Positions 37,784 to 50,069 of a stretch of DNA of 64,000 nt are shown piece after piece. How positions within the stretch are numbered: the first letter of the stretch is position 1; the number at the start of each line of letters is the position of its first letter. Origin of the DNA: Orbilia blumenaviensis (Eukaryota > Ascomycota > Orbiliomycetes > Orbiliales > Orbiliaceae); NCBI GenBank assembly GCA_036872755.1, contig JAVHNS010000003.1, positions 2,356,001-2,420,000 of the forward strand. Reading direction: 5' to 3'. The position numbers were made by a program, and so were the translations under genes. A model generated the notes under the pieces. It worked only from the letters and a program-made list of their open reading frames with translations. It was not told the origin of the DNA and made no database searches.

Positions 37784-39869
37784 CCAACGGTTCGCCACCA
37801 CTCTAGTAGAAAGACATAGCCTGCCATATTTAGTGGCGAAAATACGACGGAATGGTTGGGGCTAGAACTCCGAATATACGAGAGGGAAAAGAAGCAACTA
37901 TTAAAAGGTATTATCAAGCAATTGAGCGCCTAGTGGATGCGGTGGACGGAGACTATGTGCATCATTTTGACGGGTTCGGGATCTGGATATATACTTATAT
38001 ACTTACCTGGGTGCTTTCTTATATATGTTGGGTCTGCGAGTTGTGTTACGTCGTGTGGCTTTTCTTCCAGTTACAATATCGCCTGAATGTTTCCTATGGT
38101 CATCCTGAAGACCTCTCCGGTAGCATAGGTTTCTTCTCAGTCTTCGTTGCGTCGCAATGGCTTCGTTACGAAAGCAATAAATCTGTATACCCAAGAACTC
38201 ATGTATCTCGAAAGGAGGTAAAATTTCTCAAGTAGAAAAATCCTTAAAAAAACACCATTGGTTATAGCGGAAGCAAAGGCCAAGATTTATTCCAGCCAGT
38301 TAATATCCTATATACCTAAATTTATAAGGGTTGGAGATTCAAGAAGAACACGATCCGACTTTGAATCGCTAATAAAACCGCGACTAGTCGACTAATTTAT
38401 CCCAAAATTTGCACTTATCTTATATCAATGCCCGACTGAAAGGAAGCGTTACTAATATTCCCCTGGGGTCGTGCCTTCTCCCTCTCAGCTAAATAAAATT
38501 TATCAATAATGTGTTGCATGTTGTTGGTTTTTGAGCGAGCCAGTATCCCAGTTTGGGGGTTGTGATATGCATACTAGGTATATACTCTATGCATATGTGA
38601 AGGCTTATGCGCAGGAATAACCTCCAAGTGCAAACTTGTAAAAGTACCTACCTACTAGGGTTGGCACGGGTACATTACCCCAGCCAGAAAAAAAGTTTCC
38701 CCGCGCCCCGACGCCACATACGCACCTGTGGCTGTGTGTCACTCTTTGTTTCCCTTCCCTGTCGATGGGGGCTCATCTGGACAGGCCAGGGTTTGCAGTG
38801 GTTCGAAGTGCGAACACATGCCGATAGTCTGCAGGGATGACGTAACCTAGCAGTCTTGGTTTTTTTTAATTTTTAATTGCGAGCCAGCCTTCACGGCAGC
38901 AGATCAGATCATATCAAGCAGATTTGGGTAACGGACGTATACCATATCGGGACGCACTAACTGGGTTAAATGTCTTCTGTCGCACTTCAATCAATCGATC
39001 AATCAAACCAAGCCAAATTGACTCGGATGGGATAGTCGTCATCAGATGCATCTTCATCTTCTAGCCTCAATATTAAAATCCTGTGCAGGAAAAGTAAAAA
39101 AGAGAGGCCTCGTGTATTTGCATGTGCAATCCCACTTCAACTCCAACCTTCAACATACATAGATCTTGGATATAGGTTTTGAAGTTTTGTTCCTACATAC
39201 CATACCGCCATCAGTACCTGTAACCGTGGACTAGGTAGTAGTTAGTTATTGCCTGAGTTTTACATAGTACAGCCGGGGTGATACCTAGGTAGTTAAGGGC
39301 TGGCCTGGCCTAAATTGCAGACACAGGCTTGGCAGCTGCTGGTTCGGGTGTGCAGGACGGTTTCTCGGGCTGCACACTGCACCACTCTGCGCTGTGGAGA
39401 AATCAAGACAGCCCGCCAGAACTCGAATTGCTTGCCGCTCCCTTTCGTCATCCATCCATCCACCCCATCCCTTCTCTTCTCATCTTTTTTTCTCTTTCCC
39501 TCAATCCGGTCTTTCAATTTCAGCCAGTAGCTAGAGTAAGTCCTTGCTTACTTACTTACTTACATATAGCGTCTTCTCCCATCCCTTTAGCTTCCCCCCT
39601 CATACCCTCCCCGCCGGTATTTGTAGCGCCAATTCCCTTCTCTTTCCCTTTTTCCCTTTCCATTTCCGGACCGGTTTCTCTTCCTTTCAACCCCCCCAGT
39701 CAATATTCCCTGAAAGCCCTCTCTATCCAACACAACTTTCTTTCTCACATCTTTTCCCTCCCCATCAAAACTAAACCATCAGGTCCAATCTAGCCGGAGA
39801 TTCTTAGTATATACAAAACGGTTGTGGCCGTTTCGCTCCTCCAGACTCGGAGGGAACACTTTCATCAAT
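37784..39869. other. intergenic region after the NLR
   Basis: No secure gene. A 127-aa frame at 37852-38235 (+) encodes two hydrophobic stretches (about 44-75 and 90-105) but no recognisable motif. The 400 bases before 39870 are pyrimidine-rich and look like the leader of the SLM1-like gene. Confidence 0.5.
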
Positions 39870-42541
39870 ATGTCTGCGTACGGCGGTAGCAACCAACCTC
39901 ATTCGAGGTCTCAGACTCCAATTCAAGACATTGCACGAACCTCCAGTTACGTTTCTCAGCGACCACGAACAGCAGATACCGCCGGTACAGGCGGTGCCCA
40001 CAGTCACAGATCCATTGAAGGCGATGCCAAATCTATGGACGGTAGCACAAGAGGTGGTACCGCGGACCTGCCTTCCCGGCAGCCGTCGACGTTAAAAAAG
40101 AAGAATTCGTTTAGGAGAAGCAGTTCTCTAAAGCGCTCAGGGTCTCGATCGCGCAGGTCAACTGTAGGAGAAATGGATAGTGACAACCCGAATTCAGCTT
40201 TTCACTCGCCCGTTCCCTCTCACGGCAGCCCGACGGAGGTTTTGGCCAGCAGGTTTTCAGGATGGCGCCGGATTTTGAAAGACTACATTGCATACTTTAA
40301 GGATGTCCAAGTTGCTTATGAAACCCAGGCCAAAACCACTACGAGGCTCTTCCACACCCTGAATAGCGCCATTGAGCCAGAGATGTTCCTTCGGTCTGGA
40401 GGTATCCTTGAGACCAACGTCGTTTTGAAAGAACATCATAAATCCGCCATGCTGGCCAGTGATCAGGCCAGGCAGATTCAGGTTCAGATTATCAGCTCGC
40501 TAAGCGGTCTACGGAACGACCTGACCGGGAAAATAAAAGAAATTAAAGGCCTTTCCGGCGATTTCAAAAATACATTGGATAAAGAGCGTGAGGGCACAAG
40601 AAGAGCTGTTACACAGCTAGCCGATGCCCTGCTTGCTGTAGATTCCAACCCTTCCTTAGCCTCGGGCAAGAATGATCCATATATCGTGAAACTATCAGTT
40701 GATAAGCAACTCCGGCGACAATTGGCGGAAGAGAACTATCTCCACAGGGTAAGCCAACAGCCAATCACCTTCTTCGAACTGGTAGAAACTGATGCTTGAG
40801 GTTAGGCGTATCTAAACTTGGAAAGTAGTGGCCGCGAGTTGGAGAGTATCGTAGTTTCAGAAATCCAAAAGGCATTTGACTCTTACATGAAGATTATAAG
40901 GATGGAGGGAGCAGATTTGACAGACACGGCTGAAAGGCTGCAAACTCGTACCATAAACCTCCCACCGGATCACGAATGGTCATGTTTTGTTGAACGAGAT
41001 CCCGATTTCGTCGACCCTCGAATTCCAGTTAGAAGTTTTGATAGCGTGGAATACCCTGGCTGGAATCACCCGGCGGCGGTCGAAGTAAGGGCTGGCCTTC
41101 TGGAACGAAAGTCCAAGTATCTCAAATCATACACTCCAGGGTGGTATGTTCTATCGCCATCACATCTCCACGAGTTCAAAACACCAGATAGAAATCACGA
41201 TATGACCCCGGTGATGTCACTTTACCTTCCTGACTGCACTATGGGCAGCCACACCCAACCTGGTGCGAATTCCCACAAGTTCGTAGTTAAAGGCCGGCAA
41301 ACAGGCGCTTTGCATCGGTAGGTTTCCTCTTGGTACCCCCACCGAGTGTAGAGATACGTTGCTCACAAAATATATAGTGGTCACAGCTGGGTCTTCCGTG
41401 CGGAGACGCATGAGGACATGATGGGTTTCTATGAGAACATCAAGAAACTAATCGAGCTCTCCGGGCCCGAACGAAATGCCTTCGTCGCATCCTACCAAAA
41501 GCACCACATACTCCCGGATACGGCAACGAAAGAAAATGGCTCCACAAGCTCCGAGAACGGGCTGGAGAACGATGAAGCTGATGAAATCCCATATTCTGCA
41601 GATCGCAGTGCACTTGTTGGTTCGGAGCCCTCTATTCATGAACCTCGACCCGAGGGTGGAAGATTCCCTTCCGATATTGACATTCAACGCCGGCGTTCAC
41701 TCAGATCCGCGACCAGTGGTACCTCCGACCAGTCACTAAATGCCGTTCCAGGCATCGTCCAGCCGCAGGAAAGCTATCCCGCCGTCCTCGGAGGTGAATT
41801 CGACGAGCACAGATTCAATACCTTCGCGGCTGGGCGGCCAGGAATTCAAAGGAATCCGTCCACATTTTCGTATGATGCACAGGTAAATAGAGACCTCTAG
41901 CTCCCACCTAGCTTTCTAAGACCTAGCTAAATAGTGTTATTGCGTAGCATCCGCCCACATCAACCATCCGCGGTGATGAAAATTTCCAACCCGTTCTAGC
42001 ACATATTTCTCCAGATGTCGAACGTCAGATGGCCAAACAAACGGACCCGAGTGAAATACTCGAACGCAGAGACAGTGCAGCTTCGTGGACCCGTCAAACG
42101 CCCTCACGCAAGCCTACAGTGACATATGGACTGGACCCCATCACAAGTCAACCGGATTTGTCCGCCAGCCAGCATTCAGACGCCACCGTCCGCCAGGCCC
42201 CTTCAGATAACACGCAACTAAACCTCGCGGCCTACGAAGCTGAGGCCGCCTCTGGGGTAGCGGGTGCTGGTGCGTATGAGCTTTATCGGGGTTCGCAATC
42301 TATCCCAGGTTCCAGTGGGCAAGAAGCCGTTCCAAGAGGCTCTTCAACGGAAGTCACAAACCCCGCCAAACTTACGGATGCGGCTTTTGTACCCTCAGAA
42401 ACGGGGACACCACAACGGCCCACAAAGTCGTATGGTGATCTTCAGACCCTTGATGGGGAACAATTGATCATCCCGACCCAACGCACAAATTCAAACTTCA
42501 CAATATCCGATTTCCATGTCCCCGGTGGATATCCTAAATAG
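39870..42541 (+). CDS. SLM1-like BAR/PH-domain TORC2 effector
   Basis: Plasma-membrane phosphoinositide-binding protein related to yeast Slm1/Slm2, which sit at eisosomes and recruit targets of TORC2 and calcineurin. Exons: 39870-40748, 40806-41317, 41378-41882, 41948-42541; 829 aa. Order: disordered Ser-rich N-terminus (1-125), BAR-like helical domain (about 128-350, from EVLASRFSGWRRILKDY to SGRELESIVV), PH domain (about 388-495; LLERKSKYLKSYTPGWYVL and SHKFVVKGRQTG, then GHSWVFRAETHEDMMGFYENI) and a long disordered tail ending FHVPGGYPK. The first splice restores LHRAYLNLESSGREL. Start chosen at the first ATG; the frame is open upstream to 39822 but without an ATG. Confidence 0.92.
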
Positions 42542-45056
42542 TAGAGCACTCCAGCGTGTCAGGATTTGGTATGCTTTATCGGAGTAAGAGGTTGATTATC
42601 CTTTATGCTGTCGGGCTCCACTTCTTCCCTGCTTCCTTTGATTTTCGACCCTTTTTGTTATGCGATGGTTTATCTTCAACGAGCACGCGCTCTCTTTCTC
42701 TCCCTTTTTTTTTATGTTCGCAAGTCTTTTCTAAAGCAAAACAAACACTTGACGATAGCAGTGGAGTTACAATTTTTATTTTTATTTATGATGACGAGGA
42801 GATGTGAAATGAATCATTCGTTTTTTGCCTGGACTGCTCTGTTTGATTTTTTCTTCTTCACTTCTTCAGTTGTATTTACCTCGACTAGGGCTTCTCTGAA
42901 TCTACTACCTGAATCCACTGGGTATCCACCCATGTCCTCGCGAGTGAATGCAACACGGGTTAAAAAGAACGTTAGTTTCACGCGAAGGTGTAGTGAATAC
43001 CCCAACATGCCCATACGACGTTTAGGCTATGTAGATGCGATATCTATTTTTTATTTAAAAGTTTCATAACCAAAGGCGGATAAGGAGTTTGCAGCTAGCC
43101 AATAATAAGATATCGATCTGACCTGCTAAGCTGAACTTGAACCTTTTTTTCGTACCAAGAAAAGCTGAAGGTGAGATATGAACCGGCAACGGGGCTGAGA
43201 TGGCATGGGTATGGGTTCACCGATGCATCCCAGCTGGCCGTCCCATCGATTTTACCGATGAGACAGCTAGAAATACGCAGTAGCTAAAGTACGGTGCGCT
43301 TCGAGCACAAAGGATCTCACAGAAAAATATTAATCTGTAAAATGGCACCACACAAAGGAGTTGTATCCCTTTGTTCCCCCTTTATAGCACGTTCCAGGGC
43401 TCAAACACGTTTTCTTCAAAAATACGGACAGGCAGTTGTCATGATATCAGGGTTTGAGCATCATGATCACGCATGCATCTGATCGTGAAGGTAGAAGGCT
43501 GCCGGCTGCTAATCACTGCCAGTACCTGAATGTTACCGAGGGAGCCAGGATTCGAACCAGTGGCAACAACCAACAAGAGCCTGCAAAAGACAACACGAGG
43601 ATAAGAAAGCACTGCTACGAAATGGTTGGTGGTGCTATAGCCAGGACAGTTGCAGCCGCAATGATATCTCTGCGCTTTAGATTTATTACATGGAGTCTAC
43701 GAGGCCTAGTTATATGCCCCAAGATGTATCCTCTATGTTGGTTGATCCTCCCGCCATTTCTAGGTGGGTAGCACAGCACCGGAAAACCCTTCAGCGCCAT
43801 TGGGGCGGCTGGCTCGTGCGGGGTACCCTACTCTGTAGTCCATGCGTCTTTTCGATATGCATAGACGGGATCTTTGATTTGGAATATCCTCTAGCCCATG
43901 TGGATTTTTTAATGCATAGGTACATCCAGTACGGCCGAAACTAGAATTTTCGCACGTACATTACATACGTGCGGTGTATTTTTCCAATTCTAACAAGCAG
44001 CTACATGAAAATTTGCGGGAAACGCGTTGTTTTTGTTGCAGGTTTTTTGCGACATCTGAAGCATATCAACCTTGAGCACATGAGCTAAGCGAAGGTGAAA
44101 GTAATCTACTGATATTGATATCATAGCTCAGACAGCATACCATCAAGTCTGTGACTCCATGCTTCTTTAAAGGTTGAATACCAGTATTGGAAGACCCACG
44201 TCTCTCTCTCCAGCTGCCAGAATCGCTAATCTTTAGTGTCTTGCGCTCTTGCGGCTAACGGATGTATCGCAGGCCGGATCCTCAAAAGCACGTTTTCAGT
44301 ATGGTCTTTTTTTGCCACACTAAAAAACATTTATGGGATTTTCGTATGCAAGGCTAGCGCCAACAGGTGTGGGGAATCGAATCCCTCGAAAAAGTGGGAT
44401 AGATACATCAAGATACCCTTGCTCTTCAGCCGAATGCTAATCTACTATCGATATCTTCGAAACAGTCAAGCCTGGTATATGTATTTACATTTTTGAAAAA
44501 AATCCTACATGCACGAATTATCCCACTGACCACGTCGGCGCGCATTATGTATGTAGACAAATAACGCTGCGCGCGCACTCACCTCGAACCCAGAATTTCT
44601 CGTAAGGTTTAAGTGCGACCGAATACTGAGGTATATTCTACTATTTAATTGAGCGTGCGAGGTGGGGGCAGTTGCAAGCCGGTAAATATTTAAAACAGGT
44701 CGCCTTTGCTAGCGACTGCTGCAGCATGCAATGCAGTGGCAAAAAAAGGATAATAACATATCTTGCTATAATACAGATACCAACCTATATTATGTCTATT
44801 GAACTCGATAGGCGTATATACATGCACATGGCGGGCGATTCGATTCACGGGTCGACGTCTAAATAAAGGCGGCGTATCCTCCTGAACGCCTGGCAACTAT
44901 CAACCCCTCCGCCTTAGTATTTAATCCTGCTTCAGCGTCACGCTAGAATCTCCTCCTCCATGAGATCACTTTAAGTACTTTAATTATAAGATATCGTGAC
45001 AATCAAGCAATTTTTCTTTCTAAACTTATGAGCCACATATAATTATAAACGGAAAG
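42542..45056. other. 2.5 kb gene-poor spacer
   Basis: No coding region is supported. Frames at 42605-43069, 43454-43771 and 44236-44496 have no family features. Two sequences resemble the 3' arm of a tRNA (about 43545-43563 and 44363-44380), but neither can be extended to a full cloverleaf. Confidence 0.5.
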
Positions 45057-46310
45057 ATGCCGCTAGACAAAAGCCTCCTCACTGCGGCTATTAGTGCCCT
45101 TGTGGGCTGTCGTGTAATTACGTATGAGGAGTACCTCCAGAGCCCCTCACAGGACATCCAGCCGCTTGATATCGATGCATTTCATAAGTCTGTTTTGGTT
45201 GCGCCTGCACCAGTGCCTACCCCTCGACGGTCGCAAACCCACCAACGACCAGCAGCTCCGCGTCAGCAGCCTGCGCCTCTACAGCAGCTGTCGAAATCTC
45301 CACAGCAGTTAGGCTCTATACAGCAAGCAGACCGGCAAAGGCCCCCACAGCGGTTGGATCATCCGGTGCAGGGGGACATAGAGAAATCACAACAGCCAGT
45401 GTTGACGTCGACACAGCCACCTCAAGATACAGGACTCGGCTTCTTCGGCTTCTTGGGATCGGTATTTCTGGGTATATTCGGGTTCCTCCTTCGCCTATTT
45501 GGGGTAAGAAGTGGGCTAGGGCAACCTACTCCGGCGACAAGACAATCGACTCCAGCGACAGTCCAGCCAACGCCTCAACCGATTAGTATCTTCGTCAAAA
45601 CATTGTCAGGCAAAACTATCACCATCTCGACCACACTAAGCGATACAGTCGGCCGGCTAAAACAGATTATTTCCCAGAAAGAGGATATCCCACCTGCCGA
45701 ACAGAGGCTCGTTTACTCTGGTAAACAGCTTGACGACAGTCTGACCTTGCGCGACTATGGCATTCAACAGGATTCAACAATTCACTTAGCTCTTCGGATC
45801 CGCGGTGGCGGCCCCTCGGCGATGTACCTTCCTCCAGACTTTCTCGATTCATTCTACGATTGTGACTTTACCCAAACGGATGATTCTGGTCAGTCGTTCT
45901 CCCGCGGCGGGGAAAAGTACGTCCGTCCTTGTGGGTGGATGCGCTATGCGCTGAAGGTGAATGGAAAATATGGCCCAGATACTTGGTTGGGATCCTCGAA
46001 CGCACCCGGTGAATGGCCGGTTTCGTATCATGGTACGACTGGGGAGAATGCGCAATCTATCGTCGAAACTGGGTTTATGTTATCTAAAGGGGTCAGATTT
46101 TTGCATGGCCCGGGAATCTATTCCACCCCGGATCACAACATTGCTGAGGCATATGCCATTGAGTTTCCGAGCAAAGGGAGGAGATTCAAAGTCATTTTCC
46201 AGAACCGTGTGAATCCAGTCAACCTTAGGAAGGTTCCTGATAAGAATTACTGGATCTGCCCTAGAGATGCTGATATTAGGCCGTACGGATTGTGTATCAA
46301 GCAGGTTTGA
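45057..46310 (+). CDS. membrane-segment, ubiquitin-like and PARP-like (ART) fusion protein
   Basis: Function unknown. A single uninterrupted exon gives 417 aa. Residues 1-45 form a small helical head with no known family. Residues 50-125 are Pro/Gln-rich. A hydrophobic segment (127-150, [20 protein letters not shown]) could span or hook into a membrane. Residues 176-251 are a ubiquitin-like domain matching ubiquitin at about 44 of 76 positions by eye: it keeps the positions of K6, K11, K27, K33, K48, L8, R72 and the final GG, while K29 and K63 are lost and I44 is Val. Residues 252-417 resemble a PARP-like ADP-ribosyltransferase domain: [13 protein letters not shown] (H325), GPGIYSTPD (Y355), FQNRVNP (381-387) and RPYGLCIK. 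No clear third catalytic Glu is seen, so it may be a mono-ADP-ribosyltransferase or inactive. No introns are present, unlike most neighbours. Confidence 0.85.
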   Translation: MPLDKSLLTAAISALVGCRVITYEEYLQSPSQDIQPLDIDAFHKSVLVAPAPVPTPRRSQTHQRPAAPRQQPAPLQQLSKSPQQLGSIQQADRQRPPQRLDHPVQGDIEKSQQPVLTSTQPPQDTGLGFFGFLGSVFLGIFGFLLRLFGVRSGLGQPTPATRQSTPATVQPTPQPISIFVKTLSGKTITISTTLSDTVGRLKQIISQKEDIPPAEQRLVYSGKQLDDSLTLRDYGIQQDSTIHLALRIRGGGPSAMYLPPDFLDSFYDCDFTQTDDSGQSFSRGGEKYVRPCGWMRYALKVNGKYGPDTWLGSSNAPGEWPVSYHGTTGENAQSIVETGFMLSKGVRFLHGPGIYSTPDHNIAEAYAIEFPSKGRRFKVIFQNRVNPVNLRKVPDKNYWICPRDADIRPYGLCIKQV

Positions 46311-47948
46311 TCATAGAGATATTGGAGGCTGGCATGAAATGAGATATTGGACCCTTGGGGCGTAAGCAACTGGACGATATTTTTATATTAGTGCATTATC
46401 ATTCAGGATATTGATATTTGGTTACAATAATATAGCTGAGCTTAACTAATTCCTAATCAGCTCCGCTAACTCTAGTTCTAGCCTAGATGCAATGAAATCC
46501 CCTTTGGGCACTTAAGTAATTACATTAATGATCTATCTATTGCCATGTGTATGGATGTAGTTCTGTACCAACGCGCCTTGCATTGGAAGTTTACTTGGAA
46601 GTGTACATACAGACAGTGTAGCGTTTTCTAAAATGCAACACGGTAATCTAGTGTATTGCGCTATATAGGGCAATAAATACGAACCCAACTGGGAGACTTG
46701 AGTTCTAAGGCAGGTGCAGATTCTCTAAACTAGCAGATATGAACCAGCAGATATAAAGCCCCCCGGATGCCTTGTATCCACTCTCTTTAGATCCGATATA
46801 TGTATATTAAGCGGCTTATATTGGCACCATTATTTAGAAGTCAGAAGTACGCTAGTGTCAGATATTGTGACGTAGCTTAAACTATCCTCACAGATTTTAG
46901 AGAGAAAATATCCAAGATGGATTCTTACTTCAGCCTCTTTATGGTAGAAATTAAAAGCAAACTGCAGAGGACATAGCCTAGATTGGTATATTATTCGAGC
47001 CGATGTATGTAAGTACAAGCACGCAAGGCAATCACATAGGTATATGGAGCCACCCAAGCACCAAGCAATATATCAGTATTCGTGACAGAGGTACTAAGCA
47101 TGCACTTATTACCCAGCTGGTAGTACTATAGACTTAATATGCAACTAAGTGCTCAAGTTACTTAATCATAATTGCATCGTGCATCGTACGAGTTCGTCTG
47201 AACACCTTAAGCTGGGTACCTTGCGTAAGTTATCAACTTCATATACATTTGAACTCGAATCGAATGTGTACAATGCAATGCAATGCAATTGAATTGCTAT
47301 TTGACTCGATTCGGTGAAAGGTCCGGACCCAGATCACGGGGCCCGGCCGTCAGGTGGTAATGCAACGCATCATGGTTGCATTCATTCATCCCATCCCGGT
47401 ATGCATCTGCATTTTCTCAGAAAAGCGAACCTGGCGAGGGATCGATGTTCCATAAAATAGGAAAAAGCGAACGGACAAACTCCGGGAGCTGAAGTGGGGC
47501 CATGCAGTAGCAATGGGCCCGGCGAAGTTTCCAGGCAATGTAAGCAGCGGCTGAGGGGTGCTAGCATGGTATGGTATGGAACGAGCCTGGCCATAGGTCG
47601 GCCCTTTTCGCATCTAAAAGCTCGAAGTCGTGGGGAATTCAATGGGCTGGTTTGGATTCGAAGGGGGCGTTAGTTCTGCCAGGACCTCTTCCACACACAC
47701 AACACCTCCTGCTTCCCGACCGAAGCCAACCACCAACGACCGAATTCCAACCGCTCTGTGATAGCTACTTAGCTTAGTCACAGGCCCTGAATCCCAACCT
47801 CAATACTGATACGCCGTTCTGGCCGAGCTTGCGCGACTACCATCAAACCCCTGGTTCTCCGAGGAAGCTCTGTGCGACCACTCGGCATCGATCTCACCCC
47901 CCTCCCCTCCCCTACTATCACCGTTGTAAATAGGCCGTAAGCAGCACC
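46311..47948. other. intergenic region before the CaMK gene
   Basis: No coding region is supported. Frames at 47382-47642 and 46830-47057 (both minus) show no features. It contains an AATGC repeat (about 47273-47289). The last 250 bases are C-rich and fit a promoter or leader. Confidence 0.5.
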
Positions 47949-49388
<1,440 letters not shown>

Positions 49389-50069
49389 GCTGGAATGTTT
49401 TCCCAGTGCCCCTAGCTTGTTTGTTCTTCTAATAAGTGTGATACATCTTTCTATGAGACATTCTGTGAGTTTTTCTTAGCCTAGTTATTACGGCCGATGC
49501 AATGGATATTATGCGTATAATGACAATATGCTTTTCTTGCTTTCTTCCTTTTTTTTCTCTTTTTGTTTGAGGAACGGAAGGCTGAGCCTTTACCGAATGA
49601 TATCATGTTGATATCCTACGAAATCCTGGAGTTTATTTCCCTGTCTGTCGATAAAACCAACTATATTATTAAACATGCAGAGATAACGAGCTGAGCCTAA
49701 AATTTAAAAGACATAAGTAATATTGACTTACTAAAGTGCTTGCCTGGATACTTACCTACCAGTATATCACGTATTTAAATACTTAGTAGGTACTTGGGTA
49801 CTTTTTGACCTAGGGAATTACCTTGAGGAGAAATGGCGGTTCCCGGTTGCCCTGTTATATTGGGATGCTGTCAGGAAAAAGCAAAGACGGCGCAAGTAGT
49901 TAAACAAAAAAAAAAGAGGTTCGCGAAATCCAGTCCGTTCTGATATATTACCCTGGGCGAGAAAAAAATTAAAACTCGATCCAACTGCTCACCTATCTAC
50001 TGACACCACCCCGACAAAACAACAGCCTCCCCTAGTCCTGTGTCTACCTACGGTCGCCAATCCCTTACC
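49389..50069. other. spacer between CaMK and Nop9 genes
   Basis: Promoter and 3' flank sequence only. It includes TACTT/AAGTA repeats around 49720-49805. No coding region is supported. Confidence 0.55.

Noticed and set aside
43545..43563. tRNA-like B box (GGTTCGAATCC on the minus strand)
   Set aside because: The T stem does not pair (positions 49-65 and 51-63 mismatch), and no acceptor stem or A box is found at the right distance.
44363..44380. Second tRNA T-arm-like hairpin (GGGGAATCGAATCCC)
   Set aside because: The loop lacks the invariant G53-C61 pair and no cloverleaf can be drawn around it.
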